DNA of 64,000 nt from Colimorpha sp045576855 (GCA_045576855.1 JAZNHG010000037.1:1-64000), one strand, 5' to 3'. Positions 40,863-50,680 are shown, numbered from the stretch's first letter. Numbers and translations: made by a program. The notes: a model not told the origin generated them from the sequence alone.

Positions 40863-42167
40863 TCACTTGGCGCGGAAATAGATACTCATCGGCACCCCGT
40901 GAAAATCCCACAGCTCGCGCATACGGTTCTCCACAAAGCGGCGGTAGGGGTCGCGTATATACTGCGGCAGATTGCAGAAGAAGACGAACTGCGGATAGGG
41001 CGTGGGCAGCTGGGTGATGTATTTTATCTTGACCCACTTGCCCTTCACGCTGGGCGGCGGATTCTGCTCCTTGACGATGGGCAGCAGCGTGTCGTTCAGC
41101 TCGGCCGTGCCAATACGCCGGCTGCGGGCCTCGTAGACGGCGCGGGCGCACTCCAGCACCTTGAAGATGCGCTGCTTGTTGATGACCGAAGTGAAGACGA
41201 CAGGCACATCGTCGAAGGGCGCAATACGCTGTTTTATCAGCTGTTCGAAGTCGCGGTGCGTGTTGTGGTCCTTCTCCACCAGGTCCCACTTGTTGACCAC
41301 TATCACCACACCCTTGTGGTTGCGCTGGATGAGCGAGAAGATATTGAGGTCTTGCTGCTCCAGGCCCTGGCTGGCGTCGAGCATCAGAATACAGACATCG
41401 GACGCCTCGATGGCGCGCACCGACCGCATGACGGAGTAGAACTCCAGGTCCTCGCTCACCTTGCTCTTACGGCGAAGGCCGGCGGTATCCACAAAGTTGA
41501 AGTCGAAGCCGAAGAGATTGTAGTGCGAATAGACCGAGTCGCGCGTGGTGCCGGCGATGGGGGTCACCACCGAACGCTCCTGTCCCGTAATCATATTGAT
41601 AAAGGAACTCTTGCCCACATTCGGGCGCCCGACGATGGCTATGCGGGGCAACCCGTCGGTGGGGTCGTCGGTGCCTTCGTCGAAATCCTTCACCAATGCG
41701 TCCAGCAAGTCGCCGGTACCGCTGCCGGTGATGCCGGCAATGGGGTAGGGGTCGCCCAGACCGAGGGAATAGAACTCCGACAGCCCGGCCATCTGGGCCG
41801 AGTTGTCCACCTTGTTGGCCGCCAGCACCACAGGCTTGGGACACTTGCGCAACATCTCGGCCACATCCTCGTCCATAGGCGTCAGCCCCTCGCGGGCGTC
41901 GACCACGAAGAGTATCATGTCGGCCTCGTCGATAGCCAAAGCCACCTGCTTGCGGATTTCCACCTCGAATTCGTCGTCGCCACCCATGACGTAGCCACCC
42001 GTGTCGATGACAGAAAAGCGCTTGCCGTTCCAGTCGGAATGGCCATATTGCCGGTCGCGCGTCACACCGCTGGTCTCGTCGACGATGGCATTGCGCGACT
42101 CGGTGAGCCGGTTGAAGAGGGTGGACTTACCCACATTGGGGCGTCCCACTATGGCGATAATGTTCAT
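40863..42167 (-). CDS. der: Ribosome assembly GTPase Der
   Basis: A 434-residue double GTPase needed for 50S subunit maturation. First G domain: GRPNVGKST (8-16), DTGGY, NKVD. Second G domain: GRPNVGKSS, DTAGLRR, NKWD. A C-terminal KH-like domain ends with REHWDFHGVPMSIYFR-type sequence (here RELWDFHGVPMSIYF). Length is normal, with no repeat. Confidence 0.97.
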   Translation of the reverse strand: MNIIAIVGRPNVGKSTLFNRLTESRNAIVDETSGVTRDRQYGHSDWNGKRFSVIDTGGYVMGGDDEFEVEIRKQVALAIDEADMILFVVDAREGLTPMDEDVAEMLRKCPKPVVLAANKVDNSAQMAGLSEFYSLGLGDPYPIAGITGSGTGDLLDALVKDFDEGTDDPTDGLPRIAIVGRPNVGKSSFINMITGQERSVVTPIAGTTRDSVYSHYNLFGFDFNFVDTAGLRRKSKVSEDLEFYSVMRSVRAIEASDVCILMLDASQGLEQQDLNIFSLIQRNHKGVVIVVNKWDLVEKDHNTHRDFEQLIKQRIAPFDDVPVVFTSVINKQRIFKVLECARAVYEARSRRIGTAELNDTLLPIVKEQNPPPSVKGKWVKIKYITQLPTPYPQFVFFCNLPQYIRDPYRRFVENRMRELWDFHGVPMSIYFRAK

Positions 42168-42209
42168 GCAGTTTGTCCAGTCTGTTTAGTTCTATATCGT
42201 AATGCTCCC

Positions 42210-43718
42210 TTATTTGCCAATCAGCAGGTTGAAGCCCATCTTGAAGTTGAACGCTTTCATCTGGGTGAAATACAGGCTGCTGGCATAGTCCATCATCACG
42301 TATGCCTGCACCAGGGTGGCCGGTGTGACGATGAGGCCAAGGCCGGGATTGAGGAAATTATTGATGGTAATGGCGCTGCTGCCGTCGTAGATGAACGACG
42401 AACCGGCCACCACCTCGACCCAGTTGAAGAGGTTCACACCCACCGAAAGGGTGGTGTTGAAACGGAAGGTGTTCTTCAGACGCTCGTGACCGGCAGTGGC
42501 ATCGTCGTAGAGCTCGCTGACGCTGTTGTAAGTATTCTTGCTCAGCAGGCCGCGATCCCACTGGCCATGCATCAATATGCCGGCCTTCAGGATGCCCAGG
42601 TTGACGGTAGCCGCCAGGTTGAGCTTGGTGGGTATGGGATACCAATAGTCGCCCGAGTCGGTCAGGAACTGGGGGGACATCATATCCAACTGGCCATTCA
42701 GGTACTGCTCTAACGTGTCGGTATTGATGCTACCGCGGTCCAGCAGGTTGGCAATGTCGATACCGTTGAACTCGATAGGCACCTGACCACCCTTGGGAGT
42801 CATCCGTATGACGTTCTTCTGCCAGTGGATACCGGCCGAGAGGTCGTTGATCGAGGCCGAGAGCGTCAGGGGACCCAGCTTGTATTTGGCGCCCAAATCA
42901 AAGGCTACACCATTGTTTCCACCGTTGAAATCTATCAGACTCAGGGCGATATCCTTGACATTGGCACCCAGGTTCTGGACCATCTCGTTCACAGTCTGCC
43001 CCTCTTCGATGGGGATGATGGAGGCGCCCATCACCTCGTAGTACATGCGGGCACGCACAGACTCGTAGTTGGGGTCGGTCTCGAAGGTAACCTTTGTATT
43101 GTCGGTCTGCAGGTTGATAAGGCCGGAGAGCAACTTGGCATGCACACCGACGGTGAGACCGGTGGCGGGTATCTTCATACCGGCGCCGATGCTGGTCTCC
43201 ACATACATCTGCATATTGAAGAAGTCGCCGTCGAGGATAGGCATCTCGGGATAGGGGGTACCGTCGGGCTGTACGTTGCCGTTCATCACAAAGTTGATGG
43301 CATCCATGGGCAGACCCAGGTTGACATTGCCCTTGAGCTGCATATTGGCGTCGACAAAGATGCCGGCTATCTTCACACCCAGACCCAGCACATTGACGTC
43401 GAAGCCCACGCGGAACTTGTTATTCTCCGTCAGGCAGTCGAAGATGTTATTGATGTTGATAATGTTGGCCTGCTGGGCGGAGTCGTATTTCACCACGTCG
43501 CCAATGGAGAGGGGCAGGCCGAACTGCAGTCCGTTGAGGCCCGGCAGCTGCAGATAGAAGGTCGAGGGGAAGAAGGCCGGGTTGAGCATATTGCTCTGGG
43601 GCGTACGCTGTGCGAAGTAGAAGAGATTGTTGGTCTCGTTGTAGCCGAACGACTGTGCGCCGGCGCTTCCGGTGGCAAGCACAAAGAGGGCCGCCAAAAT
43701 GGTAATCTTGTGTTTCAT
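42210..43718 (-). CDS. DUF5723 outer-membrane beta-barrel protein
   Basis: A 502-residue exported protein (signal ending GSAGAQ). The mature part alternates amphipathic strands and begins with NMLNPAFFPSTFYLQLPGLN, the hallmark of DUF5723 proteins, thought to be outer-membrane barrels. It ends with MKAFNFKMGFNLLIGK. It forms an operon with the lipoprotein gene upstream (21-bp gap). Confidence 0.85.
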   Translation of the reverse strand: MKHKITILAALFVLATGSAGAQSFGYNETNNLFYFAQRTPQSNMLNPAFFPSTFYLQLPGLNGLQFGLPLSIGDVVKYDSAQQANIININNIFDCLTENNKFRVGFDVNVLGLGVKIAGIFVDANMQLKGNVNLGLPMDAINFVMNGNVQPDGTPYPEMPILDGDFFNMQMYVETSIGAGMKIPATGLTVGVHAKLLSGLINLQTDNTKVTFETDPNYESVRARMYYEVMGASIIPIEEGQTVNEMVQNLGANVKDIALSLIDFNGGNNGVAFDLGAKYKLGPLTLSASINDLSAGIHWQKNVIRMTPKGGQVPIEFNGIDIANLLDRGSINTDTLEQYLNGQLDMMSPQFLTDSGDYWYPIPTKLNLAATVNLGILKAGILMHGQWDRGLLSKNTYNSVSELYDDATAGHERLKNTFRFNTTLSVGVNLFNWVEVVAGSSFIYDGSSAITINNFLNPGLGLIVTPATLVQAYVMMDYASSLYFTQMKAFNFKMGFNLLIGK

Positions 43719-43739
43719 GTTTCAGTCCTCCTTGTCAGA

Positions 43740-45176
43740 TTAGTTGCCGATTCTGTCCAGTATGTCGCCCACCAGCGGAAGGCCGCTGGGGTCGAAGAGT
43801 TCCATGTCGATACCCAGCGAGGGGTCGAGCTTCACCAGCAGTTTCACCTTCAGGTAGTCGTCGCGCTTCACCACCTTGTAGTCCGAATCGGTGGTGGCCA
43901 TGCGCAGCGTGAGGCGCAGGGCGCTGGAGTGAATCATCTTGTCGAGGGCTTCGATGGTGAGCGGTATCTCCACACGGGTGGTGGAATCGGCCACAGCCTC
44001 CGACACGCCGGGGCGGTTGGCGACGGGTGCCGTGATGGCAGAGGCCACCAACTGCTGTTCAAGCAGGGTGAGGGTCGGGGCGCCATTTTCGTCGATAAAC
44101 GTGCCGTCGAGCGTAAGGTTGAGCGGGATGCCGTTCTGCAGTATGACGATGGCGGTCACCTTGGACGAATCCATGTTCACCGCACCCTCGCCGAGCAGTT
44201 TGTTGAGGACGGAGTCGAGCACGTCGAGCACCGAGCCGCTGGTATTGCTGGACGAGGAGTTGCCGTCCGAGAAGGCCAGGTCGTAGTTGTAGCCCAGGCC
44301 GTCGATGCTCACCTCGAAGGGGAGCGTCACGTCCAGGTCGCCGCCAATGGTGAGGTAGGTCATCTTCAGGCTGTCAAGCAGCGTCTGGAAGCTGTTGATG
44401 GACGCAGTGTCGAAGCCCAGGTTGTCGAGCACCAGTGCCGAGTCGACTTCGATATGCATGCGGAAGCCGGCGGTGATCATACGGGGCATGCTGTTGACAA
44501 TTTCGGCCAGGTTGACGCTGTCGAACGTCACCGAGCCACCGGCGATGATGTCGTCCAATGCCAACGACTGGTCCATGAATCCGGTGAAGGTGTGGGTCTG
44601 ATAGTCGTGCCCCTGGTACTTGATGGTCACCTCGTCGAATCGGGCACGCACATAGTTGCGCAGCGCTTCCTCCACATTGGCGGGGCAACCGCCCTGCACA
44701 TAGGCGCTCAGACTGAAGCGCAGCTCGTGGATGCTGATGCCGCCTTCCACGATGGACTGCATGTCGGCCTTGTCGAAGAAGTCGATAGGCAGCGAATACT
44801 CGATGACGGTATCGCGCTGGATGAAGGGCGGATTGGACATCTTGGGCTGCGGACGCACCGTGCCGCGGACCCTGCCCTTGCGTGCAGGCTGACGGCCGAT
44901 CATGCCTCCAATCACGATAGTCTCGCGGATGGATGTATCGTAGTGGAAGGTGATGGTGTTGTCGTCGGTGATGATACCGGAGAAGGTGCCGTCGAAGGAG
45001 GTCAGCAAATCATTCAGATTCAGCTGGCCGTTGCTGATAATCGGCAGGCCGTAGCTCGGATGCAGCTCGCCTTGCACCCGGTAGGGGTGCTTCAGCAGCT
45101 CCAGGTCATCCTTGGTGCACGACGCCACAAGCACCGACACCGCCGCCAAGGCCAAAACTATTACTCTTTTTTTCAT
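43740..45176 (-). CDS. Large lipoprotein paired with DUF5723 protein
   Basis: A 478-residue lipoprotein (signal ending SVLVASC). The mature part is beta-rich with repeated PLIIS/DLTTSFDGTFSGII-like and SLALDDIIAGGSVTFD segments. No known family. Its position right before the DUF5723 barrel suggests a common outer-membrane complex. Confidence 0.75.
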   Translation of the reverse strand: MKKRVIVLALAAVSVLVASCTKDDLELLKHPYRVQGELHPSYGLPIISNGQLNLNDLLTSFDGTFSGIITDDNTITFHYDTSIRETIVIGGMIGRQPARKGRVRGTVRPQPKMSNPPFIQRDTVIEYSLPIDFFDKADMQSIVEGGISIHELRFSLSAYVQGGCPANVEEALRNYVRARFDEVTIKYQGHDYQTHTFTGFMDQSLALDDIIAGGSVTFDSVNLAEIVNSMPRMITAGFRMHIEVDSALVLDNLGFDTASINSFQTLLDSLKMTYLTIGGDLDVTLPFEVSIDGLGYNYDLAFSDGNSSSSNTSGSVLDVLDSVLNKLLGEGAVNMDSSKVTAIVILQNGIPLNLTLDGTFIDENGAPTLTLLEQQLVASAITAPVANRPGVSEAVADSTTRVEIPLTIEALDKMIHSSALRLTLRMATTDSDYKVVKRDDYLKVKLLVKLDPSLGIDMELFDPSGLPLVGDILDRIGN

Positions 45177-45264
45177 AGTATTGATTGTTTAATTTATATA
45201 TTACATTCATTTAACATTCATACCCAGGTGTTTACCATCAAAATGGATACACAACACCACATTG

Positions 45265-45272
45265 CAAAGGTA
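45265..45272 (-). promoter_or_regulatory. TACCTTTG promoter of the lipoprotein-DUF5723 operon
   Basis: Minus-strand TACCTTTG with a TTTG (45293-45296) 20 bases upstream, about 90 bases before the ATG at 45176, leaving a long leader. Confidence 0.7.
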
Positions 45273-45307
45273 AGAATTAAATTCCGAACCCGCAAATTTA
45301 TTTTTCC

Positions 45308-45455
45308 CAAGACGGCACCCACCTGTTGCGACGCGAAAAAACGCCCTTGTAACCCACTGAACCTCAGGCTCCCAACCTACCATCTCCTTACCAACTCCTT
45401 ACCAACGCCTTACCAACACCTTACCAACACCTACTACAGTAGTAGTTGATAAGCA
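45308..45455 (-). repeat. 11-bp tandem repeat element, copy 2 (TTGGTAAG type)
   Basis: Plus-strand CCTTACCAAC units at 11-bp spacing (45383-45430), preceded by GCGACGCGAAAAAACGCCC and followed by CTACTACAGTAGTAG. It is the reverse complement of copy 1 at 3785-3915, and lies behind hppA in the same orientation as that gene. The remaining gap (45456-45559) shows nothing I recognise. Confidence 0.85.
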
Positions 45456-45559
45456 GTTAGCATGTCGGAAACGAGCCGTTCGGAAGCGGCATTGCATAAC
45501 GAAAGCCGACACATACCCCGTGAGGTCTGTGTCGGCTGTCGGACGTCTGTCGGCAGGGG

Positions 45560-47971
45560 TCAATCCTGCGTGATGCGCATTCTGTAGAACGAGCGGTAGA
45601 CAAACACCAGCGCTATAATCAGGAAGGCCACGCCAAACCACGGGGCCATCTGGCGGAAGCCCTCGCTGATAGCGATTTCCATAGCCAGCACACCGAAGAG
45701 AGTGGTGAACTTGATGATGGGGTTCAGGGCCACGCTGGAGGTATCCTTGAACGGGTCGCCCACGGTGTCGCCCACCACGCTGGCAGCATGCAGGTCGGTA
45801 CCCTTGGCCTGACGGTCCACCTCGACCACCTTCTTGGCGTTGTCCCAGGCGCCACCGGCGTTGGCCATGAACATGGCTTGGAAGAGGCCGAAGACGGCGA
45901 TGGAGATAAGATAGCTGATGAAGAGACAGACGGCGTTCTGTCCACCGATGCTGGCGGGGCTGGACAGGCAGGCGAAGGCCAGCGCGAAGCAGAAGATGGC
46001 GATGAAGATGTTTATCATGCCGCGCTGGGCATAGTTGGTGCAAATCTTCACCACCTCCTGGCTCTTGGCCGTGTCGGCCTTCTTGGGAGCGTTGGCGTCG
46101 AGTTTGATATTCTTCTTGATATACTCCACGGCGCGGTTGGCACCGGTGGTGACGGCCTGCATCGAGGCGCCGGTGAACCAGTAGATGACGCAGCCGCCCA
46201 GGATAAAGCCGAGTATGCTGTAGGGGTTCAGCAGGTTGAGTATCGACGACGGGTCAATACCCAAGGTCTTCTGTATCATCAGAATGAGCGAGAAAATCAT
46301 CGTAGTGGCGCCCACCACGGCCGTGCCGATGAGCACAGGCTTGGAGGTGGCCTTGAAGGTGTTGCCGGCGCCGTCGTTGGCCTCCAGGTAGTACTTGGCC
46401 TTCTCGAAGTCGGGCGTGAAGCCGAACTCCTGCTCCACTTCGCATTTGGTCTTCTCGATGTCGTCCTCGATGAGCGAGAGCTCATAGACGCTCTGTGCAT
46501 TGTCGGTCACGGGGCCGTAGCTGTCCACGGCGATGGTCACGGGGCCCATGCCCAGCATACCGAAGGCTACCAGTCCAAAGGCAAAGATAGAGGCATACTG
46601 TGGCAGCACCGACGAGAGGTCGACCTGGAAGAGGACCGTGGCCAGATAGGCCAGAAGCATCAGCACAAAGAAGACAAATCCGGTCCAGAAGGCACTCATA
46701 TTGCCGGCCACCAGACCGCTCAGGATATTCAGGCTGGAGCCACCCTGCTCCGAGGCAGTGACCACCTCGTTCACATGTTTGGACTTGGGCGAGGTGAACA
46801 CCTTGGTCAGCTCGGGGATGAGGGCAGCGCCGAGGGTGCCGCAGCTGATGATGACAGCCAGCGCGAGCCATGTGTTGCCCGGCAGCGTGTTGCGGAGCAT
46901 GAAGTAGCTGGCCAGGAAGGTGCCGCAGATACTCAGCAGCGAGGTAATCCACACCAGCGAAGTCAGCGGCTGCTCGAAGTCCAAATCGTCGGCCTTGTTG
47001 TAGCGCGCGCGTGCTATGGCGCCATTAATATAATAGGAAAGCACCGAGGCGATGATACCGAGAATACGCATGACGAAAATCCACACCAGCAGCGGCACCT
47101 GGTATTCAGCCGGGACGGCCAGCAGGATGAAGCTCACCAGGGCCACACCGGTCACGCCATAGGTCTCGAAGCCGTCGGCCGTGGGTCCGATGCTGTCGCC
47201 GGCATTGTCGCCCGTGCAGTCGGCTATGACACCGGGGTTGCGCGGATCGTCCTCGCCGATTTTGAACACCACCTTCATCAGGTCGCTTCCGATATCGGCA
47301 ATCTTGGTGAAGATGCCGCCCGCGATACGCAGGGCCGAAGCGCCCAGGCTCTCACCGATGGCAAAGCCTATAAAGCAGCTGCCTGCCAGCTCTTCGGGCA
47401 TGAAAAGCAGGATGACGAGCATCAGCACCAACTCGATGCAGATGAGCACAATACCGATACTCATACCGGCGCGCAGGGGGATATTCAGCAGGTCGAGCGG
47501 CTTGCGGCGCAGCGAGGCGAAAGCCATGCGTGCATTGGCATAGGTGTTCATACGCACACCGAACCAGGCCACCCCGTAGGAACCCAGGATGCCCACCACC
47601 GTCCAACCGAGAATCAGGGCTACAGCGCCACCGCTCATCTTGCTCAGCACTCCGAAATAGAGGGCTATAGCGGCACCGATAAACAGGAAAAGAAGCAGGA
47701 GGAACTTGCCCTGCTGCTTCAGATAGGTCGAGCAGGTCTTGAAAATCACATTGCCGATTTCCAACATAGACTTGTGGGCCTTCAGACGGCGCACCTTGCT
47801 GAACTGCCAGAATCCAAACAGAAGACCCAGCACGACGACGGCAAATCCCCAGTAGAGGATAGACGCCTCCTGGCTGGAGGCAAACCCCTGCGGCATTTGC
47901 AGGTCTGCCTCACTGGCAAACGCAAAAATAGGCGTTGCCAATCCAAGTAGTGTAAGCGTTAATTTCTTCAT
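45560..47971 (-). CDS. hppA: Membrane-bound cation-translocating pyrophosphatase
   Basis: An 803-residue integral membrane enzyme with about 16 helices that couples PPi hydrolysis to export of H+ or Na+. A signal-like N terminus (FAFASEADL) comes first. The catalytic acidic loops are GVIADCTGDNAGDSIGPTAD and GDTVGDPFKDTSSVALNP near the end. At the position that usually decides K+ dependence, the sequence reads GNTFKAT with Lys, which suggests a K+-independent form. Strongly expressed homologues save ATP under energy limitation. Confidence 0.95.
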   Translation of the reverse strand: MKKLTLTLLGLATPIFAFASEADLQMPQGFASSQEASILYWGFAVVVLGLLFGFWQFSKVRRLKAHKSMLEIGNVIFKTCSTYLKQQGKFLLLLFLFIGAAIALYFGVLSKMSGGAVALILGWTVVGILGSYGVAWFGVRMNTYANARMAFASLRRKPLDLLNIPLRAGMSIGIVLICIELVLMLVILLFMPEELAGSCFIGFAIGESLGASALRIAGGIFTKIADIGSDLMKVVFKIGEDDPRNPGVIADCTGDNAGDSIGPTADGFETYGVTGVALVSFILLAVPAEYQVPLLVWIFVMRILGIIASVLSYYINGAIARARYNKADDLDFEQPLTSLVWITSLLSICGTFLASYFMLRNTLPGNTWLALAVIISCGTLGAALIPELTKVFTSPKSKHVNEVVTASEQGGSSLNILSGLVAGNMSAFWTGFVFFVLMLLAYLATVLFQVDLSSVLPQYASIFAFGLVAFGMLGMGPVTIAVDSYGPVTDNAQSVYELSLIEDDIEKTKCEVEQEFGFTPDFEKAKYYLEANDGAGNTFKATSKPVLIGTAVVGATTMIFSLILMIQKTLGIDPSSILNLLNPYSILGFILGGCVIYWFTGASMQAVTTGANRAVEYIKKNIKLDANAPKKADTAKSQEVVKICTNYAQRGMINIFIAIFCFALAFACLSSPASIGGQNAVCLFISYLISIAVFGLFQAMFMANAGGAWDNAKKVVEVDRQAKGTDLHAASVVGDTVGDPFKDTSSVALNPIIKFTTLFGVLAMEIAISEGFRQMAPWFGVAFLIIALVFVYRSFYRMRITQD

Positions 47972-48272
47972 ATAGTGATTATTTTAACATTACTCATTTT
48001 CAAAATGAAAGTACAAATGTAAACAAATTTTAACATCCGACAAAAAAAAGTTTCCAACACAATTGTGCACATGCGTCACTTCCGGCATTGGCACCTGACG
48101 CGGCGGGGCATGAAACCGACTGCAAGTCAAACAGATTTTCTGCACCTCCGTTAGCCGACATCCTTTGTGGGCAACTCCGGACGTCAGCACCGGCCACAGG
48201 GTGCCTGCCGACATTTTTCAACGGTTCAAAACTTTTTTTTATTATATAAAGAAAAATGTGTACTTTTGCACC
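47972..48272. other. Intergenic region between divergent hppA and pyrE
   Basis: A TACATTTG (minus strand, 48014-48021) may be the hppA -7 box and TACTTTTG at 48261-48268 serves pyrE. Otherwise nothing notable; no repeat array was found. Confidence 0.5.
48261..48268 (+). promoter_or_regulatory. TACTTTTG promoter, pyrE
   Basis: The box lies only four bases before the ATG at 48273, giving a very short or absent leader. Confidence 0.65.
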
Positions 48273-48926
48273 ATGATTAACTACAGCGACATGGCTGCAC
48301 AGACAGCCAATTTCTTATTGACAGTGAAAGCAGTAAAGCTCAACAACGAGCATCCTTTCACATGGGCATCGGGGCGCAAATCGCCCATCTATTGTGACAA
48401 TCGCGTCACCTTGTCGTATCCCGAGATACGCACCTTTATCCGTCAACGCTTTGTTGACATCATCCGCGACATGTGGGGTGACGTCGACGTGGTGGCTGGT
48501 GTAGCCACGGGCGGTATAGCCCAGGGTGCACTGGTGGCACAGGAGCTTGGCAAGCCGTTTGTCTACGTGCGCTCCGAGCAAAAGAGCCACGGCCTGACCA
48601 ACCAGATTGAAGGCGAAATACACGCCGGGCAGTCGGTGGTGGTCATCGAGGACCTGGTGTCGACGGGCAAGAGCTCGCTCATCGCAGTGCGCGCACTGCG
48701 TGAGAAAGGCTGCGTGGTGAAAGGCATGGCCGCCATCTTCACCTACGGCCTGCAGGTGGCTGCCGACAATTTTGCCCAGGAAGAGGTGGAGCTGGCCACA
48801 CTGACCAACTACGACACCCTGATTCAGGTGGCCAAGGAGCAGGACTTCATCCGCCACGACGACCTGGACAGCCTGGCCTCATGGCGCCTCAATCCCGAAC
48901 AATGGAGTAAAGACCACGGCGAATGA
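48273..48926 (+). CDS. pyrE: Orotate phosphoribosyltransferase
   Basis: A 217-residue enzyme of pyrimidine synthesis that makes OMP from orotate and PRPP. The PRPP loop is VVVIEDLVSTGKSS and the substrate loop is RSEQKSHGLTNQIEG. The ATG at 48273 follows the promoter; upstream frame is noncoding. The stop overlaps the next gene (ATGA). Confidence 0.95.
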   Translation: MINYSDMAAQTANFLLTVKAVKLNNEHPFTWASGRKSPIYCDNRVTLSYPEIRTFIRQRFVDIIRDMWGDVDVVAGVATGGIAQGALVAQELGKPFVYVRSEQKSHGLTNQIEGEIHAGQSVVVIEDLVSTGKSSLIAVRALREKGCVVKGMAAIFTYGLQVAADNFAQEEVELATLTNYDTLIQVAKEQDFIRHDDLDSLASWRLNPEQWSKDHGE

Positions 48927-49741
48927 TACACAAGCTGATAGGACTTATAGGGCTGATAGGACTTATAGGGCCTATGGCTTTGCATGCGCAGGACAGCACC
49001 GTAGTGGTGCAACTGCCCGAGGGCGTGCAGATGGAAATGGTATGGGTGGCCGGCGGCAGCTTCACTATGGGCAGCAATGCCGGCGTGAGCCACCGCCACC
49101 ACTACGAAGCCACCCGTCCCGAACATCGGGTCACGGTGAGTGATTTCCTGATTGGAAGCACCGAAGTGACGCAAGGCATGTGGCGTGCCGTGATGGGGGA
49201 GAACCCGTCGAAGTTCAAAAGCTCGGGCTCGGCCGACAGCGACCGGTTGCCTGTAGAGCAGGTGAGCTGGGGTGAAGCGCAACAGTTTGTCACGCTGCTC
49301 AGCCAGTTGACGGGACATCGCTTCCGACTGCCCACCGAGGCGGAATGGGAATACGCCGCCCGCGGCGGTCGACATGCCGCCGGACACCCCTACGCCGGAT
49401 GTCAACGCGGCCAGCTGGAACGCTACGCATGGTTTACCACCAACAGCGAACGTTGCACACATACCGTGGGACAACTGGAGCCCAACGAGTTGGGGTTGTA
49501 CGATATGAGCGGGAATGTAGCCGAGTGGTGCGGCGACTGGATGGAGTCCTACAGCGCCAGTGAACAGACCAATCCGCGCGGTCCTCGCGTCGGAAGCAGC
49601 CGTGTGCTTCGCGGTGGACACTACAACAGTGTGTCGGCTGCCTGCACAGTCTACGACCGCAGTTGGTATGTTCCCACCGCCACAAGCGAATACTTCGGCC
49701 TGCGCGTGGTCATGGAACCCGACGCGACCGATGCGGAATGA
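48923..49741 (+). CDS. FGE/SUMF1-fold exported protein
   Basis: A 272-residue exported protein with the formylglycine-generating-enzyme fold: FTMGSNAG, EVTQGMWRAVMG, FRLPTEAEWEYAARGG, GNVAEWCGDW and RVLRGG. In Bacteroidota such proteins are often structural or ligand-binding rather than true FGE, and no sulfatase gene is nearby. The signal-peptide core LIGLIGLIGLIG is made of two copies of an 18-bp repeat. Confidence 0.85.
   Translation: MIHKLIGLIGLIGLIGPMALHAQDSTVVVQLPEGVQMEMVWVAGGSFTMGSNAGVSHRHHYEATRPEHRVTVSDFLIGSTEVTQGMWRAVMGENPSKFKSSGSADSDRLPVEQVSWGEAQQFVTLLSQLTGHRFRLPTEAEWEYAARGGRHAAGHPYAGCQRGQLERYAWFTTNSERCTHTVGQLEPNELGLYDMSGNVAEWCGDWMESYSASEQTNPRGPRVGSSRVLRGGHYNSVSAACTVYDRSWYVPTATSEYFGLRVVMEPDATDAE
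48935..48970 (+). repeat. 18-bp (2 x 9) tandem repeat forming a signal-peptide core
   Basis: Two exact copies of CTGATAGGACTTATAGGG, itself two related 9-mers, read LIGLIG twice, giving the hydrophobic core of the signal peptide. Confidence 0.88.
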
Positions 49742-49752
49742 AGAATGAATGA

Positions 49753-50289
49753 ATGATGATTATAAAGGACAAGATATTCAAACCGTTCATCACCGAAAAC
49801 GAACTGGATGGCATCGTGCATCGTCTGGCAGGAGAGGTGAGTCGCGACTATAGCGGGTCACAACTTGTGGCATGTCCGGTCCTGACCGGGGCCTACATGT
49901 TTGCCTCAGACCTGCTGCGGCGTCTGACGGTGCCCTGCGAGGTGCATTTCGTGCGCTATGCTTCCTATAGCGGGCTAGCCTCGAGCGGCGAGGTGCGTTG
50001 CGAATTGCCTTTCACTGCAGCTATGGTGACGGGGCGCGACATACTGCTGGTTGAGGACGTGGTGGACAGTGGATTGTCCATGCAAATCATGCTGCACGAG
50101 GTGCGAGCCTTGAAGCCTCGCAGCGTGCGCGTGTGTGCACTTTTCTACAAGCCCCAAGCATTCAAAGGCGATTATCAAGTCGATTATATAGGCCGCGAGA
50201 TCGGCAACGAATTCATTGTAGGCTACGGCATGGACTACGACGAGCAAGGACGTACACTGCCGGAAATATATGTGATTGACGAACAATGA
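49753..50289 (+). CDS. hpt: Hypoxanthine phosphoribosyltransferase
   Basis: A 178-residue purine salvage enzyme. PRPP loop ILLVEDVVDSGLSM; C-terminal VDYIGREIGNEFIVGYGMDYD, quoted here as two parts VDYIGREIG and FIVGYGMDYD. It is coupled to the next lipoprotein gene by overlap of four bases. Confidence 0.93.
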   Translation: MMIIKDKIFKPFITENELDGIVHRLAGEVSRDYSGSQLVACPVLTGAYMFASDLLRRLTVPCEVHFVRYASYSGLASSGEVRCELPFTAAMVTGRDILLVEDVVDSGLSMQIMLHEVRALKPRSVRVCALFYKPQAFKGDYQVDYIGREIGNEFIVGYGMDYDEQGRTLPEIYVIDEQ

Positions 50290-50675
50290 AACAGAATAGG
50301 TTAAAACTATGGACCATGATGCTGCTGGCACTGCTGGCAGCAGGATGCCATGAAAAGGAGACTCACCTCTCGGTGGAACCTGCTCAACTGGTTGGCAAAT
50401 GGCTACGTACCGACAGCCAGGAGGCTCAGGAATACTGGCGCTATCATAGTGACTATACGGGCGTTACATGGGACGAAGCCGACGACATCAGCGAAGAGGA
50501 GTCGAATATGACATTCGAATGGACGTTGGCAGGCGACAGACTGACGCATGTCTTCCGTGGTGAACAGGGCAATCAGGCTGTGCCCAAAGTGTACACCATC
50601 ACGGCTATTAGTGAGACCGCGATGCAGTGGCGCGACGATTACAGCATAACACTTAACTTCACCAAAATAGAATAG
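50286..50675 (+). CDS. Small lipocalin-like lipoprotein
   Basis: A 129-residue lipoprotein (signal ending LLAAGC). The mature part starts with LVGKWLRTDSQEAQEYW, as in lipocalin-like domains of Bacteroidota. Ligand unknown. It lies five bases before the AsmA gene. Confidence 0.72.
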   Translation: MKQNRLKLWTMMLLALLAAGCHEKETHLSVEPAQLVGKWLRTDSQEAQEYWRYHSDYTGVTWDEADDISEEESNMTFEWTLAGDRLTHVFRGEQGNQAVPKVYTITAISETAMQWRDDYSITLNFTKIE

Positions 50676-50680
50676 CGGCT

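Noticed and set aside
39551..41017. Open frame of 488 codons on the plus strand
   Set aside because: Antisense to the DUF58, trxA and der genes; no motif.
40812..42713. Open frame of 633 codons on the plus strand
   Set aside because: Antisense to der and part of the DUF5723 gene; no motif.
42825..45449. Open frame of 874 codons on the plus strand
   Set aside because: It lies opposite two convincing minus-strand genes (DUF5723 barrel and lipoprotein), is His/Val/Gly-rich low complexity, and runs into the 11-bp repeat. It is an antisense shadow of GC-rich coding sequence.
45788..47950. Open frame of 720 codons on the plus strand
   Set aside because: Antisense to hppA, with no recognisable motif; composition is that of a shadow frame.
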